In this document: in pieces, positions 1-9,291 of the stretch | Layout: each line of letters opens with the position of its first letter | Numbering within the stretch: the stretch's first letter is position 1 | Assembly (NCBI GenBank): GCA_024500155.1 | Contig: CM044865.1 | Span: 33,931,501 to 33,995,500, forward strand | Origin: Chenopodium formosanum | Lineage: Eukaryota > Streptophyta > Magnoliopsida > Caryophyllales > Amaranthaceae | Length of the DNA: 64,000 nucleotides | Direction of reading: 5' to 3' | Notes under the pieces: generated by a model | What the model saw: the letters and a program-made list of their open reading frames with translations, nothing else | Databases searched by the model: none | What the model was told of the DNA's origin: nothing | Position numbers and translations under genes: made by a program

Positions 1-11
1 CTGCTGCTGCG

Positions 12-1294
12 ATGGACAAGATCAAGGAACAGATTAGTAAGATTTCAGAAGAGTTCACTTATGTGGAACAGCGTGTCACTTCCTCGTCCATAAGAGAGAA
101 GCTTCCTGAAAAGTTTTCCACTGCTGATATTCCCAAGTTCAAGCCTACTGATAACCCGCTGTTCCATTTGAAGGCTTTTTCTGCAACTATGGCTCTTAAG
201 GGAGTAGATGTGACACTCTTCCCTACGGTGTTTCCTCTTTCCTTAGAGCATGCCTGTCAACAGTGGTTCTATTCTCTAGAATCCAAGCATGTCGCGACCT
301 GAGAAGATGTTGCTGAAAGCTTTATGAACCGATACAAGTGCAACATCCAGGCCAAGACTTCTTAACGTGAACTCTCTATTCTCAAACAAAAAGAGAATGA
401 AGGCTTCACTACTTACCTAAGCAGGTGGAGAGAAACAGCTACGCTCCTGGTAGACCCTCCCAAGGAGAAGGAATCAATATCGAAGATGAACTGATGAAGT
501 CTGTTGGTAGCAACAATAACAACAGCACTTGGAAAAACAAGAAGAACGACACTCCTTCTTCTTCGTCTTCTAAGCCCAATAATGCTACTAACAATATCAA
601 CATCAATGATGTGCTGGCCCTTAATGCTCCTACTCAAAGATTCCAAAGGCAAAGGACGATTTATACGCCTTTGGGAATGACTTATGATGCTGCTTATGAC
701 CGTCTTCATGGTAAGGGACTGATTATGCCAATTGGACCATTCCCAGAACCTCGACCTAAGAATAGGACCGCCAACTATGACCCCAATGCTTATTGCAAGT
801 ATTATCAAGGCAAGGGTCATAACACTGAGAAGTGTTGGAGGCTGAAAGACGCAATCCAAGACCTGATAGATGCTAACCAACTTCCTGTCCTTCCAGGGGG
901 CAAGAAGCCTAACATTCAAACAGGTCCTCTTTCTGATGCTTTGGCTATCATGGGAGATGAAGTCTCCTTTGATCCGTCAATACTCATTCAACCTGTGAAT
1001 GAACCTCTGCCAGAAGTTGTATTTATCTCAAGCACTGAAGAAGTGAATGGGATTTGGGATAGTGATGATGAAGATATCTATCTCAAAGATATAGCCTGTT
1101 CATCTCTCGGCACCAGTGAAGATGTTTGGGGGGACCTTGAGGTCAAGGTTCTCACTAGAAGTGGACGGTTGCAACAACCTAACCCACCTCCACCACAATC
1201 AAATCCGATAGTTGATTCCATCGACCCTGTGAATAGCGATGTGGTCAAACAGCTACAAAAGACCAAGGTAGAGATGAATGTATGGAAGCTTTAG
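12..1294 (+). pseudogene. Tat-A gag (broken)
   Basis: This is the capsid/nucleocapsid precursor of Tat-A, which would form the cytoplasmic particle. The N-terminal part (12-302) aligns by eye with Tat-D gag: both have the ..DIPK.K..DNP.FHL.. stretch followed by the ISIKG-like motif. A stop at 300-302, another at 363, and a frame change before 425 break it. A zinc-knuckle-like module CKYYQGKGHNTEKC lies near 798-840 and is followed by a WRLKDAIQDLID helix; one ligand position is Tyr where Tat-D has His. The frame ends at 1292-1294. The true start codon may be upstream of the window. Confidence 0.85.
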
Positions 1295-1797
1295 GCCACT
1301 TCCCACGAGCATCGAAAGGCTGTAATGAATGCTCTGGTGAAGATAGGAGTCGATGACGACATGACTCCCCAAGGACTGGTCAACTTCCTCACTACTAAGC
1401 TGCCGAGTACCAGCAATCTGATTTCCTTTTCTGATAAGGATCTACCCCCGGAATGGGACCAACATAATAAGGCCTTACACCTCAGTGTGGTGTGTAGGCA
1501 GATGAATGTTCCTATGAGCCTGGTTGATAATGGCTTTGCAATCAATGTGTGCCCACTACGTACTGCAAAGAAGTTGGGTATAATGAATGAAGAGTTGACT
1601 CCCTCCACTCAAGGGATTCGAGCTTACGATAATACTCGCCGTCAAGCCGTGAGTACTATCATACTAAATATAACCACTGGGCCGTTGAGCGTCGCACCAA
1701 ATTTCAGGTGGTGGACATTAAGGCCTCTTTCAATCTGCTGTTAGGACGCCCTTGGCTTCATTAGCTAAAGGCGATTCCATCGTCACTTCATCAGAAA
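1295..1797 (+). pseudogene. Tat-A aspartic protease (broken)
   Basis: This retroviral-type aspartic protease would cleave the polyprotein. The active-site region reads SLVDNGFAINVCPL near 1520-1560; the usual D-T/S-G is D-N-G here, as I recall for other Tat/Ogre proteases. Downstream, the FNLLLGRPWLH flap-to-C-terminal motif is visible near 1725-1765 but crosses a stop at 1742-1744 and a frame change. The segment sits in the normal place between gag and RT. It is non-functional in this copy. Confidence 0.75.
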
Positions 1798-3090
1798 GTG
1801 AAAGCTATAGTTGGAGGGGTTTCGATTACCATCGATGCCTCTCCTATGCGCATTCAAGTTATTGATACTCCCATCGTCCATGTTGGACACGACGAGGAAG
1901 ATGAAGATCTTTGGGGGTTTTCATTAGATGATGTTCTTGCGATCGAAGAAGAGGAAAAGTGCCATCTCAACTTTGATCCTTATTCAAACACTAGTATCAA
2001 CGCCATTCTAAAGAAGCAAGGTCACTTTCCTGGAATGACCCTTGGGCTTAAGAAGGAAATGGCTAAATCTTGGGGCCATCCTGGTGCAATCAAGAAGGAC
2101 ACTTTCGGCTTAGGATTCGAGCCGACAAAGGAAGATCTGAAACAGGCTGCGTTGAAAATAAATGCTCGCAACAATGCTCGAATCACAAAGACAGAAATGG
2201 CCATGGATCCATATCCGTTGACTCTCAACGGCCAGTACATCAAAGAAGGGGAAGACTTCCCATGCTATGAATTCCCCGAACCATTTGTCCATGATGGGAT
2301 CCGTGAACTAGGATTTGAGGTATTCCTTGATTGTGACTTCATCGATGAAGAACTCTCCACAGTCGAGAAGTCAGCCAGCCTAAACTCTAATGATCTGGGA
2401 ATTAACCTTCTTTTTGGTATGGAGAAAAATGAATCCAAGCCGGTCTGCAATGATAACTCTGAGCTCATTCAAGCGATCATAGCAAACAAGGAGTTTGATC
2501 CCTTCGAGTTAATCGTCCAAGCTGACAATATTTCAAGGGGATGGCGCAAGACATTGAGGATCACTACGCCAAATGGAGAGAAGTAGGAAATAACCGCTGG
2601 CGAGGGTCCTATGTTTGATGAGTCTGAATCGTCTGGGTCCGAGTCCGAGTCTGAGTCTAAGTCTGTAGATGAGTCCTTAGAGTCTGAGGCTGACCCTCTT
2701 TCTGCTATAGAGTTCAACCCTAAGTCTCTTGTTGAGCCTTATCCTTCCAGTCCTAATAATTCTGGTGAGGTTGCAGCTGACCTTGCCTCTCATGATGTAT
2801 TAGCCAGTGACTTCAATAAAATGAATACCTTTGCTTACGATGTGTGCCATTCCCCTAGCCCTGATCAATATTGCTTTGCTAATGATAAAAATGACAAAGA
2901 AATAATAAAAGCAATGGAAGAACATGAAAATAAAACAGCAGTTATTGAAGATACAAAAACAGTTAACATTTCCAATGATACGACTGTTAAAGAAGTAAAA
3001 ATTGGATTAACACTAAGTCAAGATGAATGCAAAGAGCTAATTAACTTGCTTCGTGAATTTGTTGATGTATTTGCTTAGTTATACCAAGAT
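1798..3090 (+). pseudogene. Tat-A protease-to-RT linker with G-patch-like segment and acidic region
   Basis: Two open stretches (1798-2586 and 2611-3078) lie in the frame of the RT. Near 2010-2125 a glycine-spaced segment (GHFPGMTLG ... DTFGLGFEPT) resembles the G-patch-like piece I recall in Tat/Ogre polyproteins; this assignment is inference. Near 2620-2700 a Ser/Glu-rich acidic run (SESESES type) follows. The C-terminal part, LSQDECKELINLLREFVDVFA, is the usual lead-in to gypsy RT. Stops at 2584 and 3076 interrupt it. Confidence 0.65.
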
Positions 3091-4440
3091 ATGCCAGGAA
3101 TTGACAGGGATATAGCTCAGCATACGATACCACTCATTCCAGGTATGAAGCCTATCAAACAAAAGCTGCGCCGAATGAAACCAGATGTGGCTCTCAAAAT
3201 CAAAGAAGAAATCAGGAAGCAATTGGCCGCAGGTTTCATAAGAGTATCCAAGTATCCGGAATGGATAGAAAATGTGGTCCCAGTTCCAAAGAAGGACGGA
3301 AGAGTCAGAATGTGTGTTGATTACAGGGATCTCAATAAAGCAATCCTAAAAGATGGGTTCCCTCTACCTCACATTGACATTCTGGTCGATAATACAGCAA
3401 ATCATGCACTCCTGTCATTCATGGATGGTTACGCCGAATATAATAAGGTATTGATGGCCGAAGAAGACATGGAGAAAACCACATTCATCACACAGTGGGG
3501 TAAATATTGCTATACGGTAATGCCATTCGGGTTGAAAAACGCGAGTGCCACCTACCAAAGAGCAACTACAACACTCTTACATGACATGATGCACAAAGAG
3601 GTGGAGGTCTATGTCGATGATATGATTGTCAAGTCTAAAGATCGCCCAGGCCATATTGTCGCACTTCGCAAGTTTTTTGAAAGACTCCGTAAGTACAACA
3701 TGAGATTAAATCCAGCAAAATGTGCATTCGGAGTCACGTCCGGCAAATTACTTGGATATGTGATCAGTTCTCGAGGGATTGAAATAGATCCTTCAAAAGT
3801 AAAAGCGATCATGGCCATGTCACCACCCAAAAATGAGAAGGAGATTCGAGGCTTCATTGGGAGGTTGCAGTACATAAGTAGGTTCACATCAAAGCTCACA
3901 GCGATATGTGAACCTATATTCAAGAAACTTAAGAAGAATGTCCCATTCACATGGGATGATGACTGCCAAAAGGCTTTCGACAAAATCAAAGAGTATTTGG
4001 CAAACCCACCCATACTAGCGCCGGCAATACCTGACTTTCCTCTTCGACTCTACCTTACGGTCACAAGAGAAACGATGGGGGCAATGCTAGCACAAGAGAT
4101 CGAAAGCAAGGAGAATGCAATCTATTACCTGAGCAAGAAACTCCAAGGATATGAGACGCGATACACGCCACTCGAGAAATTGTGTCTCGCACTTGTATAG
4201 GCCGCGCAGAAACTGAGACATTACATGCTTACTCATACAGTGCATGTTGTGTCTAAGATGGATCCTCTCAAATACCTGTTCGAGAAAGCAACATTCAACG
4301 GCAGATTATCAAGGTGGATAGTCAATCAAGCTCAATTTGACTTGAGATTCGTGCCTCAAAAGGCCATTAAAGGCTCTGCTGTTTCTGAGTTCTTAGCAGA
4401 CTTTCCATTAGAAGAAGCTGAAAAAGAAGAAGATGAGTAC
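3091..4440 (+). pseudogene. Tat-A reverse transcriptase and first RNase H
   Basis: This is the RNA-dependent DNA polymerase that copies element RNA in the particle. The motifs VPVPKKDGRVRMCVDYRDLN, MPFGLKNASATYQ and YVDDM (near 3610-3624) are all present, so the RT catalytic aspartates are intact, including the one in LSFMDGY. The RT-linked RNase H follows at about 4030-4380 (YYLSKKLQGYETRYTPLEK). A single stop at 4198-4200 splits it from QKLRHYM and the connection region. Length and order fit the family; a read-through of this one stop would restore the frame up to integrase. Confidence 0.93.
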
Positions 4441-4900
4441 GATTTCCCTGATGAAGATTTACTCATGAGCGAAGACGATAGTTGGACGCTCTATTTCGAT
4501 GGAGCTTCAAACCAAAAGGGATGTGGCATGGGAGTCTTGCTCGTATTGCCCAATGAAGAACACATCCCAATTTCCATGAAGCTCGACTTTGATGTCACCA
4601 ATAATGCCGCAGAATATGAAGCATGCATTTTGGGATTAGAAACAGCTGTCGCCTTGGGAATCAAGAAACTCAAAATCTATGGTGACTCCTCACTAATCAT
4701 TAACCAAATCTCTAAGAGATGGAAAGTGAGGAGTGAAAGTCTCGCTACGTATCAAGCTCATCTGGAAACTCTCACGGAGCAACTAGATGAAGTGGAATAT
4801 TTGTATTTGCCAAGAGAAGAAAACCAGTTTGCCGACGCACTAGCTAAGTTAGCATCAATGGTGCGAATTCCAGCTGACACGATCAGAATGCCACTTACCA
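4441..4900 (+). pseudogene. Tat-A second (archaeal-type) RNase H domain
   Basis: This is an additional RNase H placed between the RT-linked RNase H and integrase, the signature domain of the Tat lineage. It starts around SWTLYFDGASNQKGCG (4480-4530). Candidate catalytic residues are the Asp of FDGAS, the Glu of NNAAEYEA, the Asp of YGDSSLII and the Asp of NQFADALAKLAS. It is in frame with integrase and has no stop. An acidic linker (EEAEKEEDEYDFPDEDLL) precedes it. The frame is open but sits inside a dead element. Confidence 0.88.
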
Positions 4901-4999
4901 TAGAGAGAAGATATGAACCAGCTTATGTTCATGCACTTGATGATGAACAAGAAGAAGATGAAGAACCATGGTATACAAACATCCTTAATTATGTGACAA

Positions 5000-6212
5000 G
5001 AGCAGAGTATCCTCCTAATACTGATAAAAGGGCACGCCGTGCTTTGAGGCTCCTGGCCTCACAGTATGTGCTCATCAGGGGAGAACTCCACAAGAGAACC
5101 GCAACAGGAAGGAATCTCTTATGTGTAGCTAAAAAAGAAGCACATAAAACCATGGAAAACCTTCATGCTGGTATATGTGGAACTCACATGAATGCAAAGA
5201 TGTTAGTCCAAAAGATTCAACGACAAGGTTACTATTGGACTACTATGGAGCGAGATTGTCACGAGTACGTCAAGAAATGTATGAAGTGCCAAATCTATGC
5301 AAACTTACAACATGTTCCACCTTCACTTCTCTACACGTATACTTCTCCATGGCCTTTCTCCACCTGGGGCATTGACATCATTGGAAAAATCACGCCACCA
5401 AGACAAGGGGGGCATGAATTCATTCTCGTAGCAATCGATTACTTCACCAAATGGGTTGAGGCAGCCTCATATACCAAGCTGACGGCAAAACATGTAGCTC
5501 AATTCATTGAGAAAAATATTATATGCCGCTATGGGGTACCACATGAGATGATCAGTGACAATGGAACACATTTCCAAGCCGAATGCGCAGAATTGTTGCA
5601 GAAATATCACATCAAACATCATCGATCATCACCTTACAGACCACAAACGAACGGAGCAGTCGAATCGGCCAACAAAAACGTGAAGACCATCATCGAAAAG
5701 ATGACGGAAAATTATAAAGATTGGCCAAGTAAGCTACATTTCGCCCTTTGGGGTTATCGAACCTCTGTCCGTACATCGACAGGAGCTACCCCCTTCTCGT
5801 TGGTCTATGACGTCGAATCTGTACAACCAATCGTGCTCGAGATACCTTCTCTCCAAATGGCATTGGAAAGCCAACTAGATGAAGTCGACTGGATTAGAGC
5901 AAGATACGACGAACTGGTCTTGCTTGATAAAAACGCTTGGCAGCTTAGCATCATGTCCATACCTACCAACAACGTATGGCACGACATTTTAATAAAAAAG
6001 TCAAGACCAAGAACATCAAAGAGGGTGACCTAGTGCTTAAGGCCCTCCACAAAAATGTGTTAGATCCAAGAGGAAAATTCAGACCGAGCTGGTCAGGCCC
6101 GTACATTGTTAAAGCCATCCTGTCTGGCGGAGCGGCACAATTAGTAGACATGGACGGTAACGGCTTCCATAATTTAACCAACTTGGATCAACTAAAAAAA
6201 TTCTACGCCTAG
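5000..6212 (+). pseudogene. Tat-A integrase (frameshifted near the C terminus)
   Basis: This enzyme inserts the DNA copy. The HHCC zinc domain (HAGICGTHM ... CMKCQ) lies at about 5163-5290. The DDE core has WGIDIIG, ISDNGTHFQ and NGAVESANKN, so all three acidic residues are present. The frame stops at 6031-6033, but the C-terminal domain continues in another frame from about 5976 (GDLVLKALHKNVLDPRGKF) and ends LKKFYA at 6212, so a single frameshift lies near 5960-5980. The conserved hairpin block begins 23 bases after the stop. Confidence 0.9.
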
Positions 6213-6234
6213 TCGCATGGGTTCATGACCCAAT

Positions 6235-6280
6235 AGAGCTACGTGTGGCCTGATTCCTTTTTAGGATACGTAGGCAACCC
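6235..6280 (+). other. Conserved stem-loop block after pol stop (Tat-A copy)
   Basis: The block runs AGAGCTACGT..GGCCTGATTCCT....GGATACGTAGGCAAC. Outer arms CTACGT/ACGTAG and inner arms ATTCCT/AGGAT can pair, leaving a GGCCTG-containing bulge. The same block occurs at 55300-55356 in Tat-D on its sense strand, although Tat-D lacks pol. Both the pairing and the unpaired GGCCTG are kept. I recall a similar GGATACGTAGGCA string in other plant Tat elements but cannot check it. The function is unknown. Confidence 0.7.
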
Positions 6281-6868
6281 CTCAAGGGGGCCCGGCCACT
6301 TTAAAATAAAAAAAATGCTCCCTCTATTGATTTAATATGTGCCCGGTTCAACATTGCGTTACGGCAAAAAAAAAAAAAAAAAAAAAAAAGAGAAGTAAAT
6401 ATGCCGCGACACGGGAGATATTCCCGTCTGACGGGAAGAAATCCCGTGTCACGACAAACTCTGAACGGCAAAAAAGGACAGAGTGCCTCCCGTGACACGG
6501 GATTTGTTCCCGTTTGACAGGGAAACTGTTCCATGCCACGTCACCTTGTTTGCCAAAAAAAAAAAAAAAATGCCATGACGCGGGAATTTTAACCTTGTCA
6601 CGGGACCCTCTGACCGTGACACGACAAATTTTAAGTTTCCCGTTTTATTTATTGGCGCATTCGTTGCGAATTTCCTGTTCGAGTTTTTGTTTTCGTTCTT
6701 CCATTGCGTCCGACTCCTTGACTCGGATAATATATAAAAGTCATTGTAATTTTTATTTTAAGAAATAAATGCGCTATTATTATTAAAATAAATGCGACTA
6801 CAATATTGGCATCATATGCCTTATTTTAAATAAAAATTATAAATAATAAAATGCAAAGCACTATTGAT
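6281..6868 (+). repeat. Tat-A 3' region, palindrome cluster I and poly-A tracts
   Basis: Non-coding. It holds odd palindromes: CCGCGACACGG 6404-6414, CCCGTCTGACGGG 6423-6435, CCCGTGTCACGAC at 6443, CCCGTGACACGGG 6489-6501, and degenerate copies near 6570, 6592 and 6614. Poly-A runs lie at about 6366-6389 and 6556-6570. The rest (6640-6868) is AT-rich and shows nothing recognisable; it would be the 3' flank of the antisense gene that ends at 6869. Confidence 0.8.
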
Positions 6869-8426
6869 CTAATCTCTCTTCTCTTTAGGAACATCCTTCT
6901 CTTTTTCAATTAGGTCGGCCTTCACCATTAGTGTGTCTTTTGTAGCCCGAACCGTCACACCCCTAGTCGAACTTTCGCCCCTTTCACCTTTCTTGAACTT
7001 TTTCGGTCGTTTCTCCCTATACACCATCTTTTCTTTACCCTTTCCTTTCACATAGGTCTTCTTTCTTGGCATCTTAGGAGTCTTAAACTCAATTCCTTGT
7101 GTTCTCGGACCTAGGCGATCTCTAAGTGGAGCTTTCTTCTCTCCAAGACGACTCTTTACATCAGACTTGCGCGATCCGAATCGTTCCCTCCTACTTCTAG
7201 GATTCAACCACGCCTTATATGCACTAGATAATGGAGGAGGAGCTTAGTCACTTGCAGAAACGGTCCACAAAGGTCTTCCAATCCAATAAGCATCGTACTT
7301 GTGAACGTTACTTTCATGCAACGATACTTCACGAGGACTATCGTTATAGCGTGGAATTACTTGTTCAAGTCCATACTGCCGCATTAGTCGAGAGGGGCAG
7401 TAAAAAGTCAGTTTGGAGATACTAGGAACACGGCAATATGGAGTTTCATTCGTGCCAACCATCCTAGTAAGCCTCCGCCAAGGCATCACCAAACGAATGG
7501 AAAATTCTCTCTTTGCAAAGAAATTTTTCCAATCTTCATACGACATGTTCGTAGAATAATTCTTCTTCCTACGGACTAAGTCGTTAGAGCCATATTTTTC
7601 AATATCGTCGGGGGCTTCAAATAATTCTAAACGCTCCATCAACCAAATCTGCAAAACAAGAAAAAAAGAATATTAATCGTTAAAAAAAAATAAAAAAACT
7701 GCAGATTCCCGTGACACGGCAGTTTTGACCGTGTCACGACAGACTTTAACCGTGACACGATGACTGTTTTGTGTCACGGGGCTATTCAGAGCGTATTTTT
7801 ACCTGTAATAGTACTAGAGAGCCCTTCCTGATGGCTTTCCGGTCAGATTTTGCCTCGTCAAGGCCACGAAATGTTTCTCCAAGGCACGTTGGCATAGGAG
7901 ATCTTCCGGATTCTACATGCTCAAGCACAGACGCTAGACAAGCATGTCCTACCCTACCGTTTGCAAATAGTAGCTTGCTAAACATGCAAAAAATATATGC
8001 CCTTCTACGATACACATGATAAGACTCAGAGATAGGGCGATTAAAATATAAGTTAGCAAGTTTTTCTAAGTCTACTTCATTACCAAAAACAATCCTTTTT
8101 AAATCTGGATCTGTTAGATTCAGATGACGTTAAAAGTCTTGGTAATAATATTCACGTAAGGTAGGCATGGCTATAAGATTCCTAGCAGGAAATCCAAATA
8201 TCGCACCAAATTCCTCCGGCAGAGGACATATTTCATCATAATCAAATTTGAAACAGTGCGTTTCTAGACTCCAATAATCTAATGCTGCCCTAAGAAAATC
8301 ATGTTCAATAGCTACATGTCGCAGGGCTAGCAAACCCCTGATGTGAAATAATTCTAACTCTTTTTTTTCAGAATTGGTTAAAGAATAAGACCAGTCGCGC
8401 AATGTATTATCAAAATTCTGGGACAT
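6869..8426 (-). pseudogene. Tat-A antisense gene 2: DUF7745/plant-mobile-domain-like, two exons
   Basis: This cargo gene is antisense to the element. Exon 1 is 8426-7803 (208 codons) from an ATG giving MSQNFDNTLRDW. Exon 2 is 7648-6869 (260 codons with the stop). The intron (7802-7649) begins GTAAAA and ends TTTTGCAG, and it is phase 0. Exon 1 has a DUF7745-type pattern: HDFLRAALDYWSLETHCFKF, EICPLPEEFGAIFGF, then AYIFCMFSKLLFANG. Exon 2 continues with WLMERLELFEAPDD and ends in a Lys/Arg-rich basic tail of about 120 residues. Two nonsense codons (8130 and 7244) interrupt it. The family call rests on pattern memory and its function is unknown. Four palindromes of the CCGTG-W-CACGG type sit in the intron. 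Confidence 0.72.
7709..7782. repeat. Palindrome cluster inside the antisense-gene intron
   Basis: CCGTGACACGG 7709-7719, CCGTGTCACGA 7729-7739, CCGTGACACGA 7750-7760 and a half-degenerate GTGTCACGGG near 7771 are spaced about 20 bases apart within a 154-base intron. They lie only in intron sequence, not in the flanking exons. Confidence 0.85.
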
Positions 8427-8578
8427 GATTATTGAAATATGAAATTCTAAATTATTTTGTGTTTCGTAATTATGCATATCATGAATAATCTGGTCTTTTT
8501 TTATAGCAAAAGCGCTCGAAACTGCCCACAATATATATCTTTTCGCACGCGTGAAACAAACCACTGAATAATACGCTT

Positions 8579-8650
8579 CCCGTGACACAGGAAATTCCAC
8601 CGTGTCACGAGAACCTTTGCCGTGACACGGTGAACAGTGCCGTGTCACGG
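8579..8650. repeat. Palindrome cluster upstream of antisense gene 2
   Basis: Exact CCGTGACACGG occurs at 8620-8630 and CCGTGTCACGG at 8640-8650, with near copies at 8579 and 8600. The spacing is about 20 bases. The cluster lies 150-225 bases upstream of the antisense ATG at 8426, where promoter elements of that gene would be expected. A regulatory role is inference. Confidence 0.85.
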
Positions 8651-9045
8651 CACTTTACGCGTCTGATTTTTTCATCTTTTCCGTATCTATCCGGATTTTT
8701 TATATTTTCTTATCTTTAACGTTTATTTTTTAGTCTTTTCTGAGAGTTTTATTTCTAATAAAATTCCCACCTTTTTTATCTTTATTTTAAAATTTTATTA
8801 GTCTTTTCCGAGAGTTTTATTTCTAATAAAATTCTCACCTTTTTTTTTTATCTTTATTTTATTATTTTATTTCCGCAGTTTTATTTCTAATAAAATTCTC
8901 ACCTTTTTATTTTTATTTTTATATTTGTTTTGTTTTTTTACGAAGATTTTATTTATATTTATTTACTCATCATTTTATTACTTTTCTTTTGAGGAAATTT
9001 TATTTTAAGTTTTTTTTTTATTTATTTCTTTTCTTTTGGGGAAGG
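8651..9045. repeat. AT-rich minisatellite, about 67-bp units
   Basis: About three units, between 8710 and 8925, each contain GAGAGTTTTATTTCTAATAA followed by AATTCYCACCTTTTT. The TTTTATT..AATAAAAT part is self-complementary. The surrounding 8651-9045 is T-rich and non-coding. Confidence 0.75.
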
Positions 9046-9057
9046 TCGGTACCCTCC
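9046..9057 (+). other. Conserved TCGGTACCCTCC block
   Basis: The same 12-mer occurs in the Tat-F fragment at 17167-17178, and its core (TCGGTACCCTC) occurs in Tat-D at 54766-54776 on the sense strand, each time after a T/A-rich or GAAAAAG-like lead. It is thus a conserved non-coding string in the 3' region of three Tat elements here. Role unknown. The following 9058-9291 holds CA-rich sequence and no gene. Confidence 0.6.
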
Positions 9058-9291
9058 ATTACTCCACTTATATTCTTCGTCGCGTCATTAATAAGTACAC
9101 AATCACACACAAAGGGTCTCAAACACACACTAAAACACGTAATAATAGATGTATAAACTGTAAATAATGTACAAGGAGTCGTAATATATAAATATGCCAA
9201 GTATGTACAAAGAGTCATAATACAAAACCCTCGGTCAGAAATCTCTAGAATCAGAATCAGTCGCGTCTCCACCCTGTGCATGTGGTTCGCC

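Noticed and set aside
413..919. 168-codon minus-strand frame over Tat-A gag
   Set aside because: Shadow of the sense gag frame (425-1294), which has recognisable zinc-knuckle motifs; the minus-strand protein resembles nothing.
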